A stretch of DNA of 64,000 bases from Peromyscus leucopus (GCF_004664715.2 NC_051082.1:10292498-10356497), one strand, 5' to 3'; shown: positions 1 through 10,608, counted from the first letter of the stretch. Numbers and translations: made by a program. Notes: generated by a model not told the origin, from the sequence alone.

Positions 1-264
1 TGTCCTTTCTGATTTGGGAAAAAGTGTGGTCAGGAACATGCGTTTATCTTCATTGTTTCCAGCCTGACCGGGCACAGCATTCTGTTTTTTAAATAGACTC
101 CCTGAAAAACAATATCCGACTCTGTCCGAACAAAAACCTCCATAAATAGGACTTGGGAAGCAATCGCTCAGGGTTGCTGGGCTGGCTCCAATGCGGACGG
201 TAGAAAGTTCAGGCTGTGACACACAATGACAGGATCCTGGCGTGTGTGTGCATTATGTGCATGG

Positions 265-311
<47 letters not shown>

Positions 312-940
312 CGCGTGAGCACTTTGGTGGGGCCCGGGAGTGGTTGCTGAAGTCTTTCAGCTGCAGAGCAAGACCTGCCGGCTCTGGCTCCTGAACGCTC
401 ACGTGAGCAGAGGTAGCGAGCGCGGCACAAAGCACGAGGCTCCAAGGCCACAACACCTGCAGCTATTGATGATAGCACAAAAGCCTGTGTGCGCAGCCTT
501 AACAAGGACGACTCTAATGCACAGTAGTTGGCTGCCTTTGGAATCACTCCTGTAAGTGTTCTCTGGCTTCTTGGGGGTGTCCTGAGCCCCATATGAAGAT
601 AGGAAACCTAGGTGGATTGTGATCTGTGGCAGGCCTGGCTCCAAGTACTCGGTATAACACAGTGGCTCATTCTGTCCCCGGGACCCAGGGAAATAGGTCC
701 TTTTCTATTCCTCTCCACACCTAGGCAGCGACAAGGGGACATATTTCTAGGGGCAAAGCTCAGAAGTGGCCAAGCTGGGATTTGCATCCAGAGGATTGTG
801 ACCAAAGGTGACACTCTAACTTTCCCTTCTGGAGAATCCTGTGGGGGTCCATTTCTAGGAAGCTTTCTATATTCCTTGGCACGTGGCCCCTGCAGCACTC
901 TGCTCCTCTTGGTCTGATTGCTATATCCCCCTGCCCACTT
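1..940. other. No gene seen; unique sequence with one GT microsatellite
   Basis: Apart from the GT tract at 267-309 I recognise nothing here. Open frames across the microsatellite are His/Thr strings from the CA strand and are not genes. Confidence 0.6.
267..309. repeat. (GT)n microsatellite
   Basis: About 21 uninterrupted GT dinucleotides, followed by a CG-containing edge (gctcgcgtgag). Probably length-polymorphic. Confidence 0.95.
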
Positions 941-1049
941 TGAGACAGGGTCTCTCTACATACCCTGTCTGGCCTTGAACTCACAGAGATTCGCCTGCCT
1001 CTGCCTTCCAAGTGCTGGGATTAAAGGTGTGTGCCATCACACCAGGTTC
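941..1049 (-). repeat. B1 SINE, 5'-complete but shortened
   Basis: Read on the minus strand this is a B1 (7SL-derived) element. The plus strand shows the reverse complement of the B1 tail (gagacagggtctctctac), then the 'ctggccttgaactcacagag' block and the head block 'gctgggattaaaggtgtgtg'. About 20 bp of the B1 middle is missing near 962. Confidence 0.9.
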
Positions 1050-1438
1050 TGTCTTTCTCTCTTTTAAGGATCTGTGATGTCACTGGACCCACCTGGCTGC
1101 CCTAAAATAGTCTCCCTACCTGAGGGTCCTTGGCCTAATTACGTCACAAATCCATAAGGTATGGCAATGCAACCTAGTCACAGGTTCCAGGCATGATTAT
1201 GTATATCTTTGAGTTAACCGATATTTTACCTCCCATAGGGTTTCAATGTCCCTATCCTTTAAAAAGAGAAATGGCCCATGACTTGTAATAGCCTGTATGT
1301 GCCAAGACAAGGGGTCTTTAGACGTCCTTTGGGGCTTCTGATAACCACCCCCCCTTTAAAATTTGTTACATTTATTTATTTGCTTATTTATTTTGTGAAG
1401 GTTTACACGCCCGTGGGCGCATGCATGTGTGCATGCAT

Positions 1439-1474
<36 letters not shown>

Positions 1475-1606
1475 TGGGGGGATAAGAAATGAACGAACTG
1501 ATAGATGGATTGAGTAGACATTTGTATGTATCTGCAGTATGTAGTTTTAAGTGATGAGAAGGCATGCACATATGTGTGTATATAACACACTTCTTATTGT
1601 CGCTTT
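1050..1606. other. No gene seen; unique sequence
   Basis: Contains a short GT tract (1439-1469) preceded by a TTTA-rich run. Nothing else is recognised. Confidence 0.5.
1439..1469. repeat. (GT)n microsatellite
   Basis: Fifteen GT units after a gcatgcatgtgtgcatgcatga stretch of alternating purine and pyrimidine. Confidence 0.95.
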
Positions 1607-1715
1607 GATGCAGGGTCTCTTGCTCTGTCACCTAGTCTGGCCTACAACTTGGAAATGTCCTCCTGTCTTAACCTCCCAGGTGTTGGGATCGCAAGTGTGA
1701 GTCACCACTCCCCAC
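1607..1715 (-). repeat. Diverged B1-like SINE
   Basis: The order is antisense B1: 'gcagggtctcttgctctgt', 'agtctggcctacaacttgg', 'cctcccaggtgttgggatcg', 'gtgagtcaccactcccc'. Heavy divergence suggests an old B1 or pB1 relative. Confidence 0.65.
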
Positions 1716-1978
1716 TCACGTATAAGCACGCATTTGTGAGCGGGCCTATGTATGAACACGAGGAATACAGGAGGAGTTGATGGCTGGCTGCGTCTTGGAT
1801 GGATGAGATGCACATATTTACCTGTGTGGATGACAGGTCGTTGTAGAGTTTGGGGACAAATGGGTGGATGGGCAGTCACTTAAGCAATTATACTCTGGCA
1901 CTCAGCTCGGTGCTTCCATTCCATTGTGAATATTTAAAAAAAAAAAAATCAATGCCTTGAATTTCACTGTGGTGTGCA

Positions 1979-2040
1979 GGTTGGGTTTTGTCAGCTCGAC
2001 ACAAATACTGGAGTCACCTGGGAAGAGAGAACTCAGACTT
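1979..2040 (+). repeat. Short fragment of a rodent MaLR-like LTR
   Basis: The words 'tttgtcagctcgacacaaa' and 'ggagtcacctgggaagagag' match the 5' end of the LTR family seen more fully at 49505 and 21034. The match stops abruptly. Confidence 0.5.
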
Positions 2041-2970
2041 TCATATTAGGGCTTCTCTACAGTGTGTCCTCCTCAATCCAGGCTCTCTCCCTGTCCTCAA
2101 ATGCCTCTCACCCCAAGCCTGTCTCCCCTTAGCTCTGACTCCTCCAGGTCTCAAGAACCAACCTGAACTCATTCATCTCTAGGGCGACAATGGTTTGGAT
2201 CGCTGCCAGCACCTGGCCGCTGAGCTGCTGGGAGGATTTGGACCCGAGGCATCTGCCTTGTGCAGACACATGCAGAAGATGCCCTCTGGAGTTTCGTATC
2301 TTCTGAAGGCAAACCTCCCTCTCCATTCTCATCCGTGAGTGGAACAGAACGGCGGGAGATAGACCCACACAGAGCTTCCCCTGCTTTCTCAACAAAGCTT
2401 GTCACAAAGATTGTGTTTGTTCATGCCCGGGGCCTTAGGGCCCTAATCGTCCTTCCTGTGATTTTTTTTTGAGTGGCATCCATGAACTCCAGGCCCTTCC
2501 TGCTTGCCCGTGTGACTGCCCCCAGCCCTCCGCCCCCTGCCCCCTTCTCTCCTTGCCTTCTGAGCGATCTAGACTGGATTCTGGGCCCTGGGAAGACCCT
2601 CCTTGTTACAGTGGCTTTGCAAGCCCCGCCCCATCTCTGTTTGGATCTCTACTACACTTTGTCTCCTTGGAAGAATCAAGAGCCCGGCAGGAGGAGCCCT
2701 CTCCCCTCTCAGGTCACCTCACCTGCCTCAGCACCCAGCTGCCACTGCAAACTGAGTCCTGCTTGTGACTGGTAATGAGGCCTCCCTATGACTGTGTCAT
2801 GGATGTGCCATAGGCACCCACTGGCCAGGGAGGGAAACTGAATCATGGGAAAATCGCTCCATGTGGGTCCCCACCCCCCCCAGGCTTATTACGAACTTGT
2901 CCCAGTTGCCCCAAACCAGATCCTTTCCACAGATTAGCTGATTGGATCCTGCTCATGATCTGACCAGGTA
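2041..2970. other. No gene seen; unique sequence
   Basis: Frames of about 100 codons at 2469-2775 are proline/serine/cysteine rich with no domain I know, and I treat them as chance. No splice-bounded exon stands out. Confidence 0.5.
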
Positions 2971-2974
2971 AACA

Positions 2975-3065
2975 CTTTCACTTTCCTTATTACTGAGATG
3001 AGGATACAAGGGGGCGGGACCAATTCCCTCAAAGACACACAAGCTCAATGGCATCTGGACAATGG
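2975..3065 (+). repeat. MIR SINE fragment
   Basis: The core 'ttattactgagatgaggatac' followed by a gap and 'caaagacacacaagctcaatgg' follows the MIR central region (ccattttacagatgaggaaac ... ggtcacacagctagtaagtgg). Confidence 0.6.
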
Positions 3066-3282
3066 CTGTGGTCCGCCACCCTCCTGATACCATCTCTTCT
3101 AACAATGTGTTAGGAGAATGTCTTGCCTTAAGTGATCTTTCAGGGTAAAGTTTCTGAATGTGGGAGAGGGCATGGGAGACAGTATAATGGTGGGTGCTTA
3201 TGGCATTAATTCACAGTGAAAATGACTCTCTGTTCTGTTTCCACTTCTCCAAATACCAACTTTAGACTGATGCTAATCCAGG

Positions 3283-3453
3283 CATCTATTGATTTATCAT
3301 CTATTATCAATATCTATCTATTGTCTATCACCCTCTATTATTTATCATCAATCTACCATTTGTCTATCATCTATCATCAATCTATATGTCATCCATCCAT
3401 CATCTATTTACCTATCACCTAACTATCATTGATCTATCATCTATGTTTGTCTG

Positions 3454-3503
<50 letters not shown>

Positions 3504-3515
3504 ATCTATCTATCC
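3283..3515. repeat. (CTAT)n tetranucleotide array with degenerate flank
   Basis: The left 170 bp is a degenerate mix of ATCT, CATC and TATC words. The right part from about 3454 to 3501 is a nearly pure CTAT run of about 12 units, so decay is mostly on one side. Confidence 0.95.
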
Positions 3516-3516
3516 A

Positions 3517-3637
3517 TCTTTGAGACAGAATCTCATGTAGCTCAAGCTGGTTTTAAACTCACAATGTAGTAGAGGCTAGTCCTGAGCTCCTAATCCTCCT
3601 GCCACCTCTCCCAAGCATACCACCATGGCCAGCCGTT
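3517..3637 (-). repeat. Old B1-like SINE
   Basis: Antisense B1 landmarks are in order: 'ctttgagacagaatctcatgt', 'agctcaagctggttttaaac', 'ctcctaatcctcctgccacc', 'accaccatggccagccg'. It abuts the CTAT array, which may have grown from the SINE tail. Confidence 0.65.
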
Positions 3638-3639
3638 GC

Positions 3640-4062
3640 TGATAGATCTTTATCCCCCTCTTCTCTCCCTCAATTAACCTCTTTTGACCCTTTAATCACT
3701 AAGAGAGCAGCATCAGGCCCCGCCCCTGGTCACAGTTGTCAACTGGAGTTTTTCAATCATATGTAATTTTTTATTCTTTGGTTTATGTCTATTTAGACTA
3801 TAGGATCTTGGGTTTCTAATGACTAAGGCAATGCGAGGTTTGCTGTAGCCCTTACCTGAACGTGTTGATTGAACGTGTAGAGAGCACCGTTAAGGGTGAC
3901 AGGGGAGGCAGGACACAGATGTTGCACAAGCCATGAAGGTGAAGTGAGTGGGGAGGGGGTTTGAGGGAAGATCAGTTCAGATGAGACCCGGAGGGATAGA
4001 GGATGGATCATCGGGGAGGGAAGGAGACAGTCCTTTGGGTTACATGAAGGTGTCACATTGGT
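3640..4062. other. No gene seen; unique sequence
   Basis: No repeat or coding signal is recognised. A 77-codon minus-strand frame here has no recognisable domain. Confidence 0.5.
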
Positions 4063-4915
4063 AAGTTATCTAGCTTTCTGTCCTGTAACAAAATCCCTGA
4101 GGCAATCAACATATAATGAAAAGAAAAAAAAAAAAAGCCTGTACTGGTCTGCAGTCTTAGAGCTTTCAAGTTTGATTGATTGGCTCCATTCCTTTTGGGA
4201 ATGTTCTGGAAAGCATCTGCTTACTGTTGTTTGAATGTTAAATGTTCTTATAATAAAAAACACAAAGCCAAATATCAGGGTGAAAGCTGAAAGATCAGAG
4301 AAGCAGAACAGCCAGCCATTAGTTTTTTACCTCCATGAAATCCTCAGTCTAAAGAGAGTGACTTCCTGTTTCCTCACGCCTTATAGACCTTTCTCTGCCC
4401 TGCCATATTACTTCCTGGGATTAAAGGCCCGTGTGCTTCCCCAGCAAAGGCATGAGATCTCAAGTGCTGGGATTAAAGGTGTGTGCCACCACTGCTTGGC
4501 TCTGTTTCTCTCCTAAACTGGATTACTCTCATGGAGCCCAGTGTGGCCTTGAACTCCCAGAGATCCAGGCGGATCTCTGCCTCCTGAGTGATAGGATTAA
4601 GGATGTGTGGCACCACTGCCTGATCTCTATGTCTAATCTAGTGGCTGACTCTGTCCTATGATTCTCAGGCAAGTTTATTAGGGTACACAATATATCACCA
4701 CAGCTTACTTCATAGCCAAGGAGCAAACAAGGAAGAAGGAGTTAATGTCCCACTGTCCCTTTTAACTTCATTGCCCCTCCCCACCCAATGACCTAAAGAC
4801 CTCCCACGAGACCATATTTCTTACATCTTCCAGCACTTCTCACATCACCATGCTGGGGGCTGAGCCTTACACCATGGTGACCTTTGAGGGACAGACACTT
4901 GAGATCTGAACTGCG
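4063..4915 (-). mobile_element. Older LTR-like repeat split by a younger solo LTR
   Basis: The left half (4063-4218: 'tgtaacaaaatccctgagg', 'gattggctccattcctttt') and right half (4709-4915: 'ccaatgacctaaagacctcc', 'gacctttgagggacagac') match one ancient mammalian MaLR/MST-like repeat when joined. It is interrupted at 4219-4708 by the younger LTR. The family name is uncertain. Confidence 0.5.
4225..4702. mobile_element. Solo LTR (ERV2-like, cricetid type) with embedded B1 heads
   Basis: The element starts TG and ends CA, is 478 bp long, and is flanked by the identical hexamer gcttac at 4219-4224 and 4703-4708. A 6-bp duplication is the size left by ERV2/betaretrovirus-type integrases. AATAAA-like sites lie near both ends on opposite strands, so orientation is unclear. 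Three partial B1 5' ends lie inside, all antisense on this strand (near 4418, 4470 and 4594). No coding sequence remains. I recall this repeat from cricetid genomes but cannot name it securely. Confidence 0.8.
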
Positions 4916-4990
4916 GGGCTCAGGATTGGACCAGTGACAGAGCAATTGCCTAGGTCAAAGATTCAGTCCCAAACACTCCACCCCACCTCC
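4916..4990 (+). repeat. Possible degraded ID-like SINE
   Basis: 'ggggctcaggattggacc', 'gagcaattgcctaggtc' and 'ttcagtcccaaacactcc' loosely follow the tRNA-Ala-derived ID order (A box, anticodon-side loop, B box). Divergence is heavy. Confidence 0.35.
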
Positions 4991-5159
4991 CCAAAGATTC
5001 AAAGGTAACAGTGGGCCAGTATGTCCTGGAGGACAGCAGTGAGCAGGGACCACTCAGTTGGCCAACGCACACAGAACTCTAGAACTTGATGGAGTCACTC
5101 AATGGACACACACCCATCTCACCCCGAAGGCCAAGCCGGTGCTTCTCACTGCTGGCATG

Positions 5160-5425
5160 TCCTTTGTGTGGTCACTGGGGACCCAATATCTATCTATTAC
5201 CCCTTTTCTTTCTCAAGAGACCTCAGTTTATCCTTTCAGCTAAAAGAATCTCATGGGTGCCTCTAATAGACCAGGTCTGGGAGTAGTGTTTACCACACCA
5301 CAGGGGCCAGAACTCAGCCCTATACTACATTTAGCTGCAAGGGAAGCTGAGACTATTTAGCTGCCTTCCTAGGACAGGGAGGAAGTAGTCTGAGTCAACA
5401 GTGGAGTGGTCTCATTAGCTCATTA
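5160..5425. other. No gene seen
   Basis: Nothing is recognised in this stretch, and the sequence on either side of it (4991-5159) is also unassigned. Confidence 0.5.
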
Positions 5426-5429
5426 AAAA

Positions 5430-5545
5430 AAATTATGTGTATGGGTATTTTTCTTTCTGTGCATCGCATGCAAGCAGTGCCCTCAGAGGTCAGAAGAGAG
5501 CATCAGATCTCCTGGAACTAGAGTTACAGATGTCAACCTGCGACT
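5430..5545 (-). repeat. B3 (B2-superfamily) SINE, 3' part
   Basis: The plus strand shows the antisense B3 tail: 'attatgtgtatgggtat', 'gtgcatcgcatgcaagcag', 'gtcagaagagagcatcag', 'ctggaactagagttacag'. The tRNA-derived head is missing. Confidence 0.8.
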
Positions 5546-6204
5546 GTATAATCCCCACTTAGCAAGACAGTAGGAAAGGAAGCTGTGCATGGTTGCATGG
5601 AGCTGTGTGCCAAGCTAATGTTAGCAGAGTCCCAGCTCTGCTGGCCTTTACCTGGAGGCAGGAGGCAGGGACCATGTGGCACCGAGGTGCCAACTTAATC
5701 CCTCCCCTGACCTCCAGATCTCTTACTTCCAAGTCTGAAAAATGGTGAGCCTGGTCTTCCAGGGTTCTCCTCAGGATCGAGTGGAAGGAAGTGTATCACA
5801 AAGGTGTGTGGCTTCTGTTCTCACATCAGTGTTTGGAGGAGATGATGGAGGAGTGGGGAAATGAGGAAAGGGAGAGGAAGCTGAGGTGACACAGAGAGGA
5901 AATCAGGCATTTGGGAGTGGGCCCGGCATGCTCCCACAGAGCCTTCATCCTGCAGGGAACAGAGGGGCTGGCACAGTCACAGAGCAGAGCCAACTGGTCT
6001 GGAGCTCTGGGAGTACAGGCTGAGAGCATCACGGAAGGTGGCCCAGCCTGGGCTATGAGGAGGATGAGGCCCATGGGTATTGGAACCAGTAGGGAATGTT
6101 CACACGGAGACCTGGGAAGTGCCTGTTTGCCGACCTTCATGGTGTGAAGTGGGAAGTCCCGTGTGCCAGCGCCGGCAGGTGGGAGCACTGAGTCAGACAC
6201 ACCA
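5546..6204. other. No gene seen; unique sequence
   Basis: A 139-codon minus-strand frame spans 5826-6245. Its Ser/Pro/Cys-rich translation shows no domain, and I rate it as chance. Confidence 0.5.
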
Positions 6205-6290
6205 GCCTTCTGCTGTGTCCAGAGTTGCCTTACTCTGTGAGCCACAGTTCACCCATTTGTAAAACAGGGAGAGGAGGTGCCGATGCGCAG
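6205..6290 (+). repeat. MIR SINE fragment
   Basis: 'ttgccttactctgtgagcc' and 'cacccatttgtaaaacaggg' match the MIR segment (cctcagtttccccatctgtaaaatgggg). Confidence 0.5.
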
Positions 6291-6639
6291 CAAGCCTGAG
6301 GAGCAACGGAGGAACCAAAGCTGCAGAGCTCACTGCAGGTGCTCTCCTGGAGCACCACCCAGCACGTGCTCCCCGTGGAAGCAGAACAAAACACTCCATC
6401 ACAACACAATCTTGCAAAAGGTTCATTTCAAGCTTAACCATGAATCCGGGTTCATTGCAGGCCTGCGCGCCTTCCTTTGGTAATGTGACGAATGTCTGAA
6501 AATCTGGGTATGTGTGAAAGGAAGTCAACATAGGGTCAATAGCTGGAAGATGTCGTTTTAGATCTATGGTACTCACTCCCCCAATGCAGTATGACAAGGC
6601 AGTCCATACGTGGGAAGAGGAGGGGAAAACCACTGTTAC
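6291..6639. other. No gene seen; unique sequence
   Basis: Nothing is recognised. The sequence becomes CA-rich towards the array at 6640. Confidence 0.5.
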
Positions 6640-7640
6640 CAAATCTCTCCATCATCTCTACCTCCAGCAACCCACCACCAACAGCAACGCTGTTACCACC
6701 ACCAGAAATAACTCCATCCACACTGAGACCATTAACAGAAATCCAGTACCACCATCACCATCATCACAGCAGCGGCTATCATCACCTCCATCATGTTCCC
6801 ACCATCACCATCACCATCACCATCACCACGGTCATTATTATTTCCACTAACACCGCCACCACCACCATCATCACCACCACAGATAACACCACCACCTCCA
6901 TCATCTATTTCCACCGTCACCCTCATCATTACCACATCTCCCCATCATTTCTACCTCCACCATCACTCCCAGCAACCAACCCACCACCAGTGGCAATGCT
7001 GTTGTCACCACCAGAATCACCATTGCCATCATCATCACCACCACTACCACCACCTTCATGATCTATTCCCACCGCCACCATCATCACCACAACAGGACCA
7101 TCACCTCCATCATCACTTCCATCATCATCATCTCCACTACCACTGCTATCACCACCACCATCATCACCATAGTTAGACCATCACCTCCATCATCATCACC
7201 ATCACTGTTATCACCACAGCTACCACCACCATTTGCATCATCTATTTCCACACCCTCATCATCCCCACTACCACTCTATCACCACCACTATCACCACTAC
7301 AGCTAGATCATCACTTCCATCCTCTATTTCCACCACCACCATCATCACCACAGCTACCACCCCCACTTGCATCTTCTATTTTCACCATCACCACAGCCAC
7401 CATCACCATCACTACCATTATTATCATTTCCTTCACCATCACTACCAGAATCACCATCATCACCACCCTCACTACAGTTACCACCAATCACCACCACCAC
7501 CATTACTATCACTCACCACAGTCACCACCACTATCCCAGCATCGTAAGTCACTTAACATAACCACCACTGCCATCAGGACCTCTGAAGCTGCCAACCGCA
7601 ATGTTACCAATACCACCAGCATCATCAGCATCACCACTAT
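6640..7640. repeat. Kilobase-scale CAC/CAT trinucleotide array
   Basis: About 1 kb is dominated by CAC, CAT, ACC and ATC triplets with almost no G on the plus strand. It supports long overlapping His/Pro/Ser/Thr-rich frames in all three plus frames, as expected of trinucleotide repeats and not of genes. Short higher-order words (ctatttccac, gttatcaccac) recur. Purest around 6797-6830 and 7060-7170. Confidence 0.95.
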
Positions 7641-8250
7641 TATCCTCTCATGGCCACCTCCCTAACCCAAAGCACCAACAATATCAACAAACAGAAACCA
7701 CACAGCCTCACCTTTTTGCCTCTGAAGATAATCCTTAACCACCATCAAGTACATAAAGGCACCCATAGGCTAGGAAACAGAACATCAACACATACCTGGA
7801 AATGGTGATGGAGAAATGTGGTCCAGCTTGACAAGAGGGAGAACTTGACAAAGCCAAATCTCCCCCTGACCAGGAATAGCAAGTGAATGTTTCTATTCCC
7901 TATCCTTTGCCCCTGGGAGACACCCACAATTTATCAGGCCTGCTGGACATAAAGATGGCCCCAGAATCTATGTCAATACAAGTGGCAACCCAACCAGCTA
8001 TGATAAGCTAGAAGTGGCTTAGAAGAGAAAGCCCACCTGAGTGCCTTAAATGACAGGATGCGCCCTCAAGGACCAACCTACCTTCTTAACTGGTAGATGT
8101 CCTTGGCTGGGTGATGGAATTGTCTCAGAGATGGAGTAAAGCATCGTTGATAAGGGGAAAAGAGGAAAGTATAAGAGAGGCCTGTTTTGTGGGGCCTTGT
8201 GTGTAACCATTGAGGATTTCTGAGGAGGAACTGCAATGTGAGCTGATGAT
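7641..8250. other. No gene seen; unique sequence
   Basis: Nothing is recognised. It ends at a short tandem repeat whose repeated CCAAT words could fit a decayed LTR (see 8251). Confidence 0.45.
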
Positions 8251-8386
8251 ATAGCCTGCCTAGAAAGACCCCCAACCAATCAGTGATGAGACAGATATCC
8301 TGCCAAGAGAGGCCCCATTCAACCAATGACGAGATAAATAGCCTGCCTAGAGAGACCCCAGCCAACCATTGTCAGCTGATAAAAAG
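8251..8386. repeat. Three-copy ~44-bp tandem repeat with CCAAT motifs
   Basis: Units start at 8251, 8295 and 8338. Each opens with ata(g/t)cctgcc(t/a)agagag followed by CCAA(T/C)-type words and a gat(g/a)a ending. Each unit carries CCAAT or its near variant. This resembles a direct-repeat enhancer of an LTR U3, though no LTR ends were found. Confidence 0.75.
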
Positions 8387-8474
8387 TACTTTAAAATGGT
8401 AACACTTATAATACTCAATTTTAATCACTCACAGTGTTAATTGTAAGTGAAAAATCAGCACAGTTGTCCTTTGG

Positions 8475-8575
8475 GTCAGGTGCCATGATAGTTTCCATTT
8501 TACAAATTAGAAAACTGAGTCACAGAAGAAACATAACCCTCAGTGTCACAGACACAGTAATTGGAAATGAATGGC
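8475..8575 (+). repeat. MIR SINE
   Basis: 'ccattttacaaattagaaaac', 'tgagtcacagaagaaacat' and 'gtgtcacagacacagtaat' follow the MIR core in order. Confidence 0.7.
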
Positions 8576-8821
8576 CAAATGGACTAAACCCCTTCCAGCA
8601 TGGGATTGGGAAAATGTTTCCCCCTCACCCTACAATATCTTAGCTAAATTGTCTTTATTTCGAGTTAGAACCAACGGATTCGTTCCCTTCCTTTCATAGC
8701 AGTGGGGGGTGAGAGCCTCATCTTTTATGAGGCTGAGGGCAGCTGTTCTTCCCCCACCCAGCTGTCTTTTCATGAAATAGGATAGGACAAGAATTCAGAA
8801 CTTTTGGATACCAAGGAAAGG

Positions 8822-8895
8822 ACCCTGGAGTTGGAGGTCCGAGTTTGAGTCTCAGCTCATCCATCATTCTCTGTCTGCGTAACCCTAGCAACCAG
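8822..8895 (+). repeat. MIR SINE, 5' part
   Basis: 'tggaggtccgagtttgagtc' and 'ctgtctgcgtaaccctagc' match the MIR 5' half (cctgggttcgaatcc ... ctgtgtgaccttgggc). Confidence 0.45.
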
Positions 8896-9470
8896 CCTCA
8901 GGCTCACACTCTGACTCTCCTCCGTGCATGGAGACAGGCTCCCAGCGCTGCTTGGTTCCTAGGGTCATGGTGAAGACCAGTGAGTCTGTCTGCATGTGGG
9001 AAATCCTCTCTTACCACTTATTCCCCTACCTGTGTGTCTGTGGCAAGTGTACAGTCATTCCTAGGGATATTTGGATACTGGACTCGATGGGTTACGAATT
9101 GGTCCAGAGACATTGCCTTGCTTCTCATCTCCTGGCCTCAATGATCTTTGATTCAAGTTGCCCTGCAGCGCCTGGCTCCAGGCAGGGTCTGTTCGTCGCT
9201 CAGGTTCCCTTCCCGCAGACCTGCTCAGTGACCCTCTTTCCTTCTGGCCCCAAATCTTTCCTTTGGATGTCACAAGATGAGACACATGGGACAACAGACT
9301 CTACAACATGCAGGTTGAAAGTGGGAGCACTGTTTCTGGGAAGCCTCTTGGTGGAGATGTGTGAGCCTCAGGTGTTGCTTGCCCATCCCAATCACTCGTT
9401 GTCGCTGGCTTCTCTCAGCTCTGTGCTCTCAGGTGGCCCTTCAGCGGCAATGAATTCCTCTGCTGCCTCG
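8896..9470. other. No gene seen; contains a 198-codon frame judged chance
   Basis: The open frame at 8928-9524 is the longest that is not repeat-driven. Its translation has no recognised domain and runs into the tandem duplication at 9471. Its composition is Ser/Leu/Cys rich. Confidence 0.45.
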
Positions 9471-9608
9471 GCCTCCCTCCCTCTCTCCTTCTCTCCCGCC
9501 GTATCATTCATACCCATGAAATAGTAACATCTAAGCGTGGGCCTCCCTCCCTCCTCTCCTCTCCCGCCGTATCACTCATACCCATGAAATAGTAACATCT
9601 AAGCGTGA
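9471..9608. repeat. 70-bp tandem duplication
   Basis: Copy 1 (9471-9540) and copy 2 (9541-9608) share gcctccctccct, cccgccgtatca(t/c)tcatac and ccatgaaatagtaacatcta. They differ mainly by a 2-bp length change and a few substitutions. Confidence 0.95.
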
Positions 9609-9689
9609 GCCTCACTCTTGGGTTCTGGGGAAGCCACATCTATGTGATACTAAATCTAGAATTCCAATGAATGTTTACTTTGTCACTCA

Positions 9690-9770
9690 TGTTTGCAGCT
9701 TCTCGCCAGGGGTCCTACAAGAGTGTCTGGCACGTAACGGGGCCCAGTGAACAGTTATGGATGTCTGAGT
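9690..9770 (+). repeat. Possible L2 3'-end fragment
   Basis: 'agagtgtctggcacgtaacg' followed by 'cagtgaacagttatgg' loosely follows the L2 3' end (cagtgcctggcacatagtagg, then tcaataaatatt). Confidence 0.35.
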
Positions 9771-9864
9771 GCAATTTTCAATTCGACTACTGCAAAGTAA
9801 ATAATAACTTCATCCAGGTGGGGTTGGAGCTGGCAAAGTGCTTGTCACTGAAATTTGCCATCTA

Positions 9865-10045
9865 TCCATGATCCATGTATTCATTTGTCTGTCTATGAAT
9901 TATCTAGTTAGCTAGCTACCATCTACCCATGTATCTGTATAACTACTTACAACCTATGTATCTCCCTTTTATCTATTTGTCACCTGTATATCATCTATCT
10001 ATTGTCTATCTGTTAATCTTATCTATCTGTCTGTCTATCTATCTA

Positions 10046-10095
<50 letters not shown>

Positions 10096-10115
10096 CCTAC
10101 TACTACTATCCATCC

Positions 10116-10174
<59 letters not shown>

Positions 10175-10215
10175 ATCTTCCTCTGTCTATTATGTATCTA
10201 TGTATCTATCTCTCT
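9865..10215. repeat. (CTAT)n tetranucleotide array
   Basis: Two nearly pure CTAT runs (about 10031-10094 and 10116-10174) are separated by a short ctacctactactactatcc interruption. Both edges degenerate into CTGT, CCAT and GTAT variants. Confidence 0.97.
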
Positions 10216-10299
10216 ATGTGGCACATGACACATTCGCTAACTATCAGAGGTCAAGACTCTGTTTCTGAGAGACATGGCTGTTATGGTGGCAATGTCACA

Positions 10300-10400
10300 T
10301 GTTAACTATGGCCTCCACTCCTCAGCTTCATTGTCTGTGAAACAGACAGGACAATATTGGATGTTGACATTCAGTGTCAGCTTTATGTGGAGTACTTGAC
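10300..10400 (+). repeat. MIR SINE fragment
   Basis: 'ctccactcctcagcttcatt' and 'gtctgtgaaacagacagg' follow the MIR central motif (cctcagtttcctcatctgtaaaatggg). Confidence 0.45.
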
Positions 10401-10451
10401 AAGACAACAAATCAACCAATGACATTATTTTTATGGTTAATCATCATCACA

Positions 10452-10504
10452 CTGCTGGTGACTGAACCCAGGGCTTTGTGCACAGTAGGCCCCAACTCGA
10501 TGAA

Positions 10505-10537
<33 letters not shown>
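10452..10537 (-). repeat. ID-like SINE fragment followed by (ATT)n
   Basis: 'gctggtgactgaacccagggc' and 'ttgtgcacagtaggcccc' are the antisense B-box side of an ID element. An 11-unit ATT run follows at 10505-10537. Confidence 0.6.
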
Positions 10538-10605
10538 GTAATGTTAGAATTGCAAATATTGCATGAGAAAGAATATCCTGGAAACATTTAGGACAGGGTT
10601 CAAAA

Positions 10606-10608
<3 letters not shown>

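Noticed and set aside
3283..3515. CTAT array as a CRISPR-like repeat-spacer array
   Set aside because: There are no conserved repeats with unique spacers. It is a simple tetranucleotide repeat in a eukaryotic context.
6566..7547. His/Pro-rich frames as a protein-coding gene
   Set aside because: They are direct translations of the CAC/CAT array and stay open in several frames, as repeats do.
8928..9524. 198-codon open frame as a novel gene
   Set aside because: Its composition is biased to Ser/Leu/Cys, it has no recognisable domain, it overlaps a tandem duplication at its end and there is no splice or conservation evidence.
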